Part shown: positions 1-5,693 of the stretch, in pieces
Layout of the letters: each line of letters begins with the position of its first letter
Position numbering within the stretch: position 1 is the first letter of the stretch
NCBI GenBank assembly: GCA_003164825.1
Contig: PLUH01000435.1
Coordinates: 1,363 to 7,616 of the forward strand
Direction: 5' to 3'
Length of the DNA: 6,254 nt
DNA from: Hyphomicrobiales bacterium
GTDB lineage: Bacteria; Pseudomonadota; Alphaproteobacteria; Rhizobiales; Beijerinckiaceae
The notes under the pieces: model-generated
What the model was told of the DNA's origin: nothing
Database searches by the model: none
What the model saw: only the letters and a program-made list of their open reading frames with translations
Made by a program: the position numbers and the translations under genes

Positions 1-6
1 GTGTCA

Positions 7-102
7 AATTTGGATTTTGTTTCGGCTGATTTGGAAATCGTTGCGCCTGATTTGGAAATCGTTGCGGCTGGCTTGGATTTTGTTAGCGCCGATTTGGAAA
101 TG
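7..102. repeat. Degenerate 21-bp tandem repeat, about 4.5 units
   Basis: Four full 21-bp units (7-27, 28-48, 49-69, 70-90) and a partial fifth (91-102) follow one another without gaps. Two variants are present. The B type starts GATTTGGAAATCGTTGCG (units 2 and 3, which differ at one base). The A type has TTGGATTTTGTT (units 1 and 4). The order is A-B-B-A-B'. The B core GATTT-GG-AAATC is a small inverted repeat. Because 21 is a multiple of three, every frame reads as a heptapeptide repeat; in the lexA frame this is NLDFVSA/DLEIVAP/DLEIVAA/GLDFVSA. The array begins within six bases of the window edge and may continue upstream. Whether it is the end of a repetitive gene or a non-coding minisatellite cannot be decided here. 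Confidence 0.8.
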
Positions 103-140
103 CGGCCACGGCAGCCGATCGCGTCAGGCCAAGATTCCGC

Positions 141-169
141 TTGCCGAACAAGGCGTGAACAACTAGGGT
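141..169 (+). promoter_or_regulatory. Possible lexA promoter
   Basis: TTGCCG (141-146) and TAGGGT (164-169) are separated by 17 bp and match the sigma-70 consensus at 4 of 6 and 3 of 6 positions. Their appeal is mainly positional: the LexA box at 146-160 would fill the spacer, which is where an autorepressor is expected to sit. The match is weak and transcription could start elsewhere in 100-250. Confidence 0.25.
146..160 (-). promoter_or_regulatory. LexA (SOS) box 1 upstream of lexA
   Basis: The sequence is GAAC-N7-GAAC, which on the minus strand is a perfect GTTC-N7-GTTC, the direct-repeat box known for alphaproteobacterial LexA. It ends 98 bp before the lexA start codon. The extended half-sites are GAACAA at 146-151 and 157-162. 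Autoregulation of lexA is the family rule and is inferred here from position. Confidence 0.8.
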
Positions 170-171
170 TT

Positions 172-186
172 GTTCGTGATTTGTTT
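172..186 (+). promoter_or_regulatory. Probable LexA (SOS) box 2, opposite orientation
   Basis: The sequence is GTTC-N7-GTTT on the plus strand, one base short of the alphaproteobacterial LexA consensus. Extended half-sites are TTGTTC (170-175) and TTGTTT (181-186). It is the mirror image of box 1, with the dyad centre at base 166. It ends 72 bp before the lexA start codon. Confidence 0.6.
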
Positions 187-258
187 ACGCCGAGTCGCGA
201 TTGTCCGCCGGAACCGCCTATTGACGGCGAATCGCGGCGGGCGGGCTGGAGAAAGACG

Positions 259-963
259 ATGCTGACAAAAAAGCAGAGCGAGCTGTTGCGTTTCATCCAT
301 GAGCGCCTCCAGGACGCGGGGGTGCCGCCGTCCTTCGACGAAATGAAGGAGGCGCTGGATCTGCGCTCGAAGTCCGGAATTCATCGACTGATCATGGCGC
401 TCGAGGAGCGGGGTTTCATCCGCCGGCTCCCCAATCGCGCCCGGGCGATCGAAGTCCTGCGGCTCCCCGAGTCGGCGACGGTCTCCGCCCCGAGGGCGCA
501 GCGGTTTTCGCCGAGCGTCATCCCCGGCAATCTCGGCCGCATCCGGCCTCAGGCGCCGTCGCGTGACCCCGACGAGCAGCGCGCGGTCATGGTGCCGCTC
601 ATGGGCCGCATCGCCGCCGGCACCCCGATCTCCGCCATCCAGACGCGGCTCGAGACCTTCGCCATGCCGCCGGAATTTCTCGGCGGCGGCGAGCACTTCG
701 CCCTCGAGGTGCGCGGCGACTCGATGATCGAGGCCGGAATATTCGAGAACGATACGGTCTTCATCCGCAAGCAGGAGACGGCCGAAACCGGCGATATCGT
801 CGTCGCGCTGATCGATGACGAGGAGGCGACGCTCAAGCGGTTGCGCAAGCGCGGCGCCTCGATCGCGCTCGAGGCCGCCAATCCGGCTTACGAAACCCGG
901 ATATTCGGCCCCGACCGGGTCCGGGTCCAGGGGAAGATGGTCAGTCTCTTGCGCCGCTACTGA
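259..963 (+). CDS. lexA: LexA, SOS-response transcriptional repressor
   Basis: This 234-residue protein represses DNA-damage genes and cleaves itself when stimulated by RecA filaments. The N-terminal winged-helix DNA-binding domain spans about residues 1-68, beginning MLTKKQSELLRFI and including the recognition region SKSGIHRLIMALEERGFI. A variable linker of roughly 40 residues follows. The C-terminal S24-type protease/dimerisation domain carries the Ala120-Gly121 cleavage site (RIAAGTP), catalytic Ser155 (VRGDSM) and Lys193 (ATLKRL), at the spacing usual for the family. The ATG at 259 is chosen because MLTKKQ is the canonical LexA N-terminus and GGAG at 248-251 sits 7 bp upstream. The frame is open back to base 1, but that extension encodes the tandem repeat and runs through both LexA boxes, so it is not considered coding. 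Two LexA boxes upstream indicate autoregulation. Confidence 0.96.
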   Translation: MLTKKQSELLRFIHERLQDAGVPPSFDEMKEALDLRSKSGIHRLIMALEERGFIRRLPNRARAIEVLRLPESATVSAPRAQRFSPSVIPGNLGRIRPQAPSRDPDEQRAVMVPLMGRIAAGTPISAIQTRLETFAMPPEFLGGGEHFALEVRGDSMIEAGIFENDTVFIRKQETAETGDIVVALIDDEEATLKRLRKRGASIALEAANPAYETRIFGPDRVRVQGKMVSLLRRY

Positions 964-1407
964 CTTGGGGCGGCCGACGGCGAAAGAAGGAGGCCGGCAG
1001 AACGCGTCATGCGGAGACCGCAGCGAGATCGCGTTCTGGCCGGCCAGCCCTGCAGGTTCCGGGAGATGCGGCGGGACCCGGCGCCTGCGGGGCGTCTCTT
1101 TGAGCACTGTCTTGAAGGACAGAAGAAACAATATCTCCGCGCGCCAGCGACGCAACAACAAATAGAGCATTCAAATCAATCTTATGGTATTTACCTCAAC
1201 AATCTCAGTTAATCTTTACGTTACGTAATCGATTCCGTCCAAGGTGTTTTGATTTATACATACGAATATCTTCAACAGGTGAACCATATATTTTAACCGA
1301 AGCGAACGCGTAGCGATTGTGTCGCGACCGACCCCCTTGTTGACGCGCTCTCGACGCCCCTTGCCTGCCCCTCGCCGGTGCGTCAGCATGCGGGGCGGAG
1401 GTGATTC
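964..1407. other. 444-bp gene-free interval between lexA and scpA
   Basis: I see no convincing gene on either strand. Short open frames here lack ribosome sites and recognisable sequence. The left part (964-1140) is GC-rich and contains a 12-bp palindrome, CTGGCCGGCCAG (1036-1047), and a 5-bp-stem hairpin CTGTC/GACAG near 1105-1122. Neither is followed by a T-run, so no clear lexA terminator is visible. The middle (1161-1300) has 45 G or C in 140 bases (32%), far below the flanking genes. It contains a TATATT (1287-1292) that could be a -10 element for scpA, but no good -35 lies 16-18 bp before it. No tRNA or other RNA gene is recognisable. Confidence 0.6.
1397..1405 (+). promoter_or_regulatory. 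Strong ribosome binding site of scpA
   Basis: GGAGGTGAT is a full-length complement of the 16S rRNA 3' end. The GGAGGT core lies 5 bp before the GTG at 1408. It fixes that GTG as the start codon of scpA in preference to downstream or upstream alternatives. Confidence 0.85.
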
Positions 1408-2214
1408 GTGGCCGGAGCGGACGCGTTTGGAGTCGACTTCGACCTTGTCCAGGCCGCGGGCGAACCTGCTTTCACTGTCGATCTCGACGGTTTCGAAGGC
1501 CCGCTCGACCTGTTGCTGGAGCTTGCCCGACGGCAGCGGGTCGACTTGGCGCGCATCTCGATCCTGGCGCTCGCCGAGCAGTACCTCGAGTTCGTCGAGG
1601 CGGCGCGCAAACTGCGGCTCGAGCTCGCCGCCGACTATCTGGTCATGGCCGCTTGGCTCGCCTTCCTGAAGTCTCGTCTCCTTCTTCCCGCCCCCCCGCA
1701 GCCAACCGATCAAGACGCCTCGACGCTGGCCGAAGCTCTGGCGCGGCGCCTGCGGGCGCTGGCGGCGATTCGCAAGGCGGGTGAGTTTTTACTCGACCGG
1801 CCGCGCCTGGGCCGCGACTTCTTCGCCAGAGGAGATCCTGAGCCGATCGAGACGTCGCGCCGAATGTCATACGAGGCCAGCCTCTATGACCTGCTGGCGG
1901 CTTATGCGCGGCAGGCTCAGCGGCATGCGCTGGCGCGCGTACGCTTCAAAACGCGCGATGTCTGGTCGCTCGCCGAAGCGCGCGAGGCCTTGAGCCGTCT
2001 CATCGGCGGACAATCCGACTGGACGGCTTTCGACGATTTCCTGCTTCAGGCCTGCGCCGATTCCGAGATGCGCCGAAGCGCTCGCGCCTCCGCTTTTTCC
2101 GCCTCGCTCGAGCTGGCGCGGGAGGGCAGGCTTGAGATCCGCCAGGAGCGGGCGTTCGCGCCTCTCTGGCTGCGCCCGACAGATCCCGAGCCTGCCGGGG
2201 AGCGCGCCGCTTGA
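1408..2214 (+). CDS. scpA: ScpA, kleisin subunit of the SMC-ScpAB condensin
   Basis: This 268-residue cytoplasmic protein is the kleisin that bridges the SMC dimer heads and binds ScpB, helping compact and segregate the origin-proximal chromosome. The family signature FEGPLDLLLELARRQRVDL starts at residue 29, followed by the helical SMC-neck-binding domain (ISILALAEQYLEFV, then AADYLVMAAWLAFLKSRLLL). The C-terminal winged-helix that contacts the SMC cap is seen near the end in REGRLEIRQERAFAPLWLRP. Length is normal. It starts with GTG behind an unusually strong Shine-Dalgarno. scpB follows in the same direction after a 139-bp gap, and both are probably cotranscribed. In many Hyphomicrobiales nagZ precedes and tat genes follow this pair; neither is present here. 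Confidence 0.95.
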   Translation: MAGADAFGVDFDLVQAAGEPAFTVDLDGFEGPLDLLLELARRQRVDLARISILALAEQYLEFVEAARKLRLELAADYLVMAAWLAFLKSRLLLPAPPQPTDQDASTLAEALARRLRALAAIRKAGEFLLDRPRLGRDFFARGDPEPIETSRRMSYEASLYDLLAAYARQAQRHALARVRFKTRDVWSLAEAREALSRLIGGQSDWTAFDDFLLQACADSEMRRSARASAFSASLELAREGRLEIRQERAFAPLWLRPTDPEPAGERAA

Positions 2215-2353
2215 CCGTCCCTCATGCCTCCCTCTATCGAGGGCCGCACCGTTCCCGCCGACCGCGGGCGGGCGCGATCGCCGAGCATTCAGGGCGCCCG
2301 CAGCCAGGCGTCCGCGGCCCAGCTCGGTTGCTCCGATTCAAGAGAGGCGCTTC

Positions 2354-3067
2354 ATGAGCCGCACGACCGCCACGGATAATATCGCCCAATTGTTTGGTCC
2401 GGTCGCCGCGCCCGGCGTATCGCCTGAGGACGTGCGGATCGCCGAAGCAATGGTGTTTGCTTCGGCTGAACCGCTCGAGGAATCGACGATCGCGGCCCAG
2501 CTTTCGGAAGGCGCGGATGTCGCGGCGGTGATGGATGAACTGCGCCGGCTCTATGATGGACGCGGCGTCAATCTCATGCGGGTCGCGCGGAAATGGATGT
2601 TCCGCACCGCCGGCGATCTCGCTTGGCTGCGGGCTCGCGACCGCGAGGAAAAGCGCAAGCTCTCGCGCGCCGCGCTCGAGACGCTCGCCATCGTCGCCTA
2701 TCATCAACCTGTCACCCGCGCCGACATTGAAGAAATCCGCGGCGTCGCGGTGTCGAAGGGCGCGCTCGACGTTCTGATGGAGGTTGGCTGGGTGCGCATG
2801 CGAGGGCGCCGAAAGGCGCCGGGTCGGCCTATCACTTACGGCACGACGACCGAGTTTCTGGTCCAATTCGGCCTTGATGCGGTCGCGGACCTGCCCGGGC
2901 TCGACGAGCTCAAAGGCGCGGGATTGTTCGACGGAAAATTACCGGTGGGTTATGACGTTCCGCATCCGAACGACGCGCCGGCGCTGAGAGCGGACGAGGA
3001 CCCGCTCGAGGACTCTTCCGCGCTTGAACGGGCCTGGGCGCCCGTTACGGCCGAAGAGAGCCGTTGA
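2354..3067 (+). CDS. scpB: ScpB, winged-helix subunit of the SMC-ScpAB condensin
   Basis: This 237-residue protein dimerises through tandem winged helices and binds the middle of ScpA. The first winged-helix covers about residues 22-95 (VRIAEAMVFASAEPL ... WMFRTAGDLAWLR). The second holds the family hallmark LSRAALETLAIVAYHQPVTR starting at residue 103, then GRPITYGTT at about 157 and EFLVQFGLDAVADLPGLDEL. A charged, probably disordered tail follows. The ATG at 2354 is chosen because GAGAGG (2342-2347) lies 6 bp upstream and the protein then begins like its relatives. The frame is open upstream to 2132, but that part overlaps scpA and is low-complexity Arg/Pro/Ser. The 139 bp between scpA and scpB hold only a small CCCTC-TATC-GAGGG hairpin (2230-2243) without a T-run. 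Confidence 0.94.
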   Translation: MSRTTATDNIAQLFGPVAAPGVSPEDVRIAEAMVFASAEPLEESTIAAQLSEGADVAAVMDELRRLYDGRGVNLMRVARKWMFRTAGDLAWLRARDREEKRKLSRAALETLAIVAYHQPVTRADIEEIRGVAVSKGALDVLMEVGWVRMRGRRKAPGRPITYGTTTEFLVQFGLDAVADLPGLDELKGAGLFDGKLPVGYDVPHPNDAPALRADEDPLEDSSALERAWAPVTAEESR

Positions 3068-3081
3068 GTGTGATGTTGGCG

Positions 3082-3093
3082 GCCGATATCGGC
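3082..3093. other. 12-bp perfect palindrome between scpB and the EipB-like gene
   Basis: GCCGATATCGGC lies 14 bp after the scpB stop, within the 108-bp gap before the next gene. A perfect palindrome without a loop is more like a protein-binding dyad than a terminator, and no T-run follows. It could equally be chance in GC-rich DNA. Confidence 0.3.
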
Positions 3094-3175
3094 AGGTGCG
3101 CGGAATTTGGCGGCGTCACGAAAGCGCCGAAAATGCGGCGGACTCTGCGGATTGCGGTCAGCCCGTGGAGTGACC

Positions 3176-4009
3176 ATGGTTCCCCGATTAGCCGTTAGCG
3201 TAGCCGCCATCCTCTGCTCTTGCGTCGCTGCGCTTGCCGAGACTTCGCCGGTTCTGCCGCTCGCCTCGCATCGAGCGGCCTACGACATTTCACTGATCGA
3301 CCCCTCGGCTCCCCCGCCGACTTCCGCCCAGACCCCGATATCGGCGACGGGTCTGATCGCGTACGAATTTCGCGGCTCAGCTTGCGAAGGCTACACCTCC
3401 AATTTCCGCCAGATGACAGAGATGGACCGCAGCGAGGGCGACCCGCTCTCGATGCAGGTGAACGCCATGTCCTTTGAGGAGGCTGACGGGAAGTCGATGC
3501 GCTTCCAAATCGATTCCCAGGGATTGCAGGAGACTCAGCCCGTCGCCGGCACCGCCACGCGGGGCGTGGACGACGACTTGCGCGTCCAGTTGACCAAACC
3601 ACAGGCTAAATCGCTCGATTTCGGCCGTGACGTTCTCTTTCCCACCCAGCATATCGAACGTCTGATCGACGCCGCCAAGCACGGCGGCGGCGCCATCCAG
3701 GCGCGGGTCTACGACGGCTCGGATACCGGCGCGAAGATCTTCGCGACCTTGTCGGTGATTGGAAAGGAACAGACGAAGCCCGGGGAAGACGCCGAGACTG
3801 CTACAGCGCTCGGCGGGATACGCCGTTGGCCGGTGGTGATCTCGTATTTCGACGAAGCGGCGACCGATTCCGCGCCCGAATACACGCTTTCCTTCGACCT
3901 TTACGAGAACGGCGTCTCAGGCAGCCTCAAGCTCGACTACGGCTCCTTCGCCCTTCATGCGCACTTGCGGAAACTTGAGCTTCTGCCGGCTTCAGCCTGC
4001 GCCAAATAG
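3176..4009 (+). CDS. eipB: EipB-like periplasmic envelope-integrity protein (DUF1849)
   Basis: A 277-residue exported protein of the DUF1849 family, whose characterised member is Brucella EipB, a periplasmic beta-spiral protein needed for envelope integrity. An N-terminal signal peptide is visible (MVPRLAVSVAAILCSCVAALA, likely cut after Ala21). The mature part starts with the family-typical LASHRAAYDISL, then GLIAYEFRGSACEGYTSNFRQ, later TQHIERLIDAAKHGG and a C-terminal beta-rich LSFDLYENGVSGSLKLDYG. The mature protein has just two cysteines, Cys70 and Cys275, placed like the disulfide pair reported for EipB. The ATG at 3176 is preferred over an ATG at 3107 because GGAG (3167-3170) precedes it by 5 bp and the signal peptide then begins cleanly. 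It lies 108 bp after scpB and could be read through from it or have its own promoter. The exact molecular function of the family is not settled. Confidence 0.88.
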   Translation: MVPRLAVSVAAILCSCVAALAETSPVLPLASHRAAYDISLIDPSAPPPTSAQTPISATGLIAYEFRGSACEGYTSNFRQMTEMDRSEGDPLSMQVNAMSFEEADGKSMRFQIDSQGLQETQPVAGTATRGVDDDLRVQLTKPQAKSLDFGRDVLFPTQHIERLIDAAKHGGGAIQARVYDGSDTGAKIFATLSVIGKEQTKPGEDAETATALGGIRRWPVVISYFDEAATDSAPEYTLSFDLYENGVSGSLKLDYGSFALHAHLRKLELLPASACAK

Positions 4010-4018
4010 CGTCGACGG
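4010..4018. other. Nine-base convergent junction with 8-bp palindrome
   Basis: Only nine bases separate the eipB-like stop (TAG, 4007-4009) from the dinB stop (TAA on the minus strand, 4019-4021). Eight of them form the palindrome CGTCGACG (4010-4017). No bidirectional hairpin terminator with a T-run is visible, so transcripts from each side may run into the opposing gene. Confidence 0.5.
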
Positions 4019-5293
4019 TTACTTTGTTCTTGGCCCCGGTCGAAAAGTAAGGCCTCGCTGCACGGCGGCGGGGCCATATCTGTCGCGCAGACTGGCGATC
4101 GCCGCCTCGCGAAATTTCTCGCGATCGCCGTCGCCCCCGACCAAATCGTCTTCGTCGGCGTGCTCAGCAAGCGCGAGTTCGGTCGCGGCGATCCCCAACA
4201 GGCGATAGGCCGTCCGGTCGGGTTGAGCGTCGAGCAATGGGCGCGCCGCCTCGAACAGTCGCGGCGCAAGCTGCGTCGCCTTCATGCCGGCGCGGCTGCG
4301 GGTGCGCAGAGTGAAATCGGGCAGGCGCAATTTCAACGTCAGGCCACAGGCCGAGAGGCCCTCCTTGCGCAGGCGCGCGGCGACGCGATCGCAATGGACA
4401 AGCAAGATGCGCGTGAGCTCAGCCTTGTCGCTGATGTCGCAATCGAAGGTCGTCTCGCTCGAGATGCTTTTTGGCTCGCGCTCCGCAACTACAGGCCGAT
4501 CGTCGCAGCCCTGCCCCAGACGCCATAGCCGGAGACCGTCGTCGCCGAGGCGGGAGACGGCCGCCCATTCGTCGATCCGCTGCAAATCGCCGATCACGCG
4601 AAAGCCCGATCGCTCCAGTCGCTCCCGTCCAATCCTGCCCACTCCCCATAGGCGTCCAACGCTTTGCGGAGCGAGCCAAGCCTTCGCTTCTTCCCGCGTG
4701 ATCACGGCGAAACCGCGCGGTTTGTCGAGATCCGAGGCGAGTTTCGCCAGAAACTTGCAGTAGCTGAGGCCGACCGAAACCGTCACGCCGATCCTAACTT
4801 CGACTTGGCGGGCGAGGCGCGCGAGCGTTTCGGCGGCGCTTGCGCCGTTGGATCCGTCGCAGCCGGTCAGATCGAGAAACGCCTCGTCGATAGACAGCGG
4901 CTCGACTAATGGCGTTAGCTCAAGCATTCGGGCGCGAATCTCGCGGCCAACCCGCGCATATCTGGCCATGTCGGGCGGCAAAACGACAGCATTGGGGCAT
5001 AGCGCCCGGGCGCGCGACATCGGCATCGCCGATCGGACCCCGAACGTGCGAGCGATATAACAGCAGGTGGCGACAACCGCGCGCGGCCCCGAACCGCCGA
5101 CGATCACCGGCTTGTCCCTGAGGTTGACGTCGTCGCGCTTTTCGACCGCGGCGTAGAACGCGTCGCAGTCGACATGCGCGATCGCCAGCCCGTCGGCGGC
5201 TTCGAGATCGATCGTCCGCGGCGAGCCGCAATCGAAGCAGCGCGTCGAGTCGCTGGAGCAGTGTTTCATGCAATCGCGGCACAGCCGGGGCAT
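4019..5293 (-). CDS. dinB: DNA polymerase IV (DinB), Y-family translesion polymerase
   Basis: A 424-residue error-prone polymerase that copies past damaged bases. The N-terminus has a four-cysteine zinc-ribbon-like element (Cys5, Cys8, Cys19, Cys22), an extension seen in many alphaproteobacterial DinB proteins and absent from E. coli Pol IV. The palm follows: HVDCDAFYAAVEKRD gives metal ligands Asp42 (and nearby Asp44) and the steric-gate Tyr47; SIDEAFLD gives Asp136 and Glu137. SVGLSYCKFLAKLASDLDKP, the fingers/thumb region GRLWGVGRIGRERLE, and the little-finger domain starting near KSISSETTF complete the fold. All catalytic residues are present, so it should be active. A consensus C-terminal sliding-clamp motif is not obvious. 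It lies 11 bp after the DUF3572 gene and is probably cotranscribed. I see no LexA box in the upstream gene or the shared intergenic region. Confidence 0.95.
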   Translation of the reverse strand: MPRLCRDCMKHCSSDSTRCFDCGSPRTIDLEAADGLAIAHVDCDAFYAAVEKRDDVNLRDKPVIVGGSGPRAVVATCCYIARTFGVRSAMPMSRARALCPNAVVLPPDMARYARVGREIRARMLELTPLVEPLSIDEAFLDLTGCDGSNGASAAETLARLARQVEVRIGVTVSVGLSYCKFLAKLASDLDKPRGFAVITREEAKAWLAPQSVGRLWGVGRIGRERLERSGFRVIGDLQRIDEWAAVSRLGDDGLRLWRLGQGCDDRPVVAEREPKSISSETTFDCDISDKAELTRILLVHCDRVAARLRKEGLSACGLTLKLRLPDFTLRTRSRAGMKATQLAPRLFEAARPLLDAQPDRTAYRLLGIAATELALAEHADEDDLVGGDGDREKFREAAIASLRDRYGPAAVQRGLTFRPGPRTK

Positions 5294-5304
5294 CTAAGCA
5301 TCCA

Positions 5305-5613
5305 TCAAGGGTCGCCCACATGGACCGGCCCGCACAGCGCCTGGTGCGCCAACGCGACCGTCTCAGGCTCCAGGTCGGAGTCGGCGGCGAAGCGGAGGAG
5401 AAGCTCCTCGTCGGCCAGCATGTACTCGAGCACCGAGCCGTGGAATGCCGGACCCTCCGCCGCATCTCGCAGATTGTGGGGACCAAGTCCGGTGAGATTG
5501 AGGAATCGCTGGAGCCGCTCCGCGTCAGCCGCGAGGAAGGCCAACGCTGAGGCGGCCAATGACCGGCCGAATTCGGGGCTGATGGATTGCCGCTCTTTCG
5601 AGGAATGGCGCAT
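5305..5613 (-). CDS. DUF3572 family protein
   Basis: A 102-residue small helical protein of unknown function, matching the alphaproteobacterial DUF3572 pattern: ASALAFLAADAERLQRFLNL, then LTGLGPHNLRDAAEGPAF, then VLEYMLADEELLLRFAADSDLEP. It has no signal peptide, membrane segment or cysteine-rich motif, so it is likely cytoplasmic. The ATG at 5611-5613 (minus) is chosen over an in-frame ATG at 5694 because AAAGGAG lies 9 bp upstream and the longer form would run across the whole divergent intergenic region. It stops 11 bp before dinB on the same strand, suggesting a two-gene operon. No function can be given; the link with a translesion polymerase is positional only. Confidence 0.85.
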   Translation of the reverse strand: MRHSSKERQSISPEFGRSLAASALAFLAADAERLQRFLNLTGLGPHNLRDAAEGPAFHGSVLEYMLADEELLLRFAADSDLEPETVALAHQALCGPVHVGDP

Positions 5614-5693
5614 ACTCCGATTCTCCTTTCGTAAATCTCTCGCCGTTAGCATTTGCGGCCTGACCGGGCGACTTTGCGCCGAATGGAACCCCA
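5614..5693. promoter_or_regulatory. Divergent regulatory region, DUF3572-dinB / divK-pleD
   Basis: These 80 bp separate two opposite start codons, so both operons probably have promoters here or slightly inside each other's genes. The Shine-Dalgarno of the DUF3572 gene (CTCCTTT on the plus strand, 5623-5629) is clear. One GANTC site (GATTC, 5619-5623), the CcrM methylation target of this class, is present. I cannot identify a convincing -35/-10 pair, a full CtrA site (TTAA-N7-TTAA) or a LexA box. Confidence 0.55.

Noticed and set aside
7..102. CRISPR array
   Set aside because: Units are directly adjacent with no spacers, are only 21 bp and are degenerate.
1..258. N-terminal extension of LexA by 86 residues in the open frame
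   Set aside because: It would translate the tandem repeat and both LexA boxes. LexA proteins begin at MLTKKQ, where a Shine-Dalgarno sequence is present.
1036..1047. Palindrome CTGGCCGGCCAG as a lexA terminator
   Set aside because: There is no loop and no following T-run; palindromes of this kind are frequent in GC-rich DNA.
163..1170. Long open frame of 335 codons on the minus strand opposite lexA
   Set aside because: It is antisense to the clearly real lexA, is Arg/Asp/Pro-rich as expected of a shadow frame in GC-rich DNA, has no recognisable domain and crosses the gene-free region.
1209..1298. CtrA-like half-sites (TTAA-N7-GTTA at 1209-1223, TTAACC at 1293-1298)
   Set aside because: Neither forms a full TTAA-N7-TTAA site, and such tetramers are expected by chance in a 32% GC block.
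1216..1713. 165-codon minus-strand frame overlapping the 5' half of scpA
   Set aside because: It is antisense to scpA, lacks a recognisable domain, and its open extension into the AT-rich block has no ribosome site.
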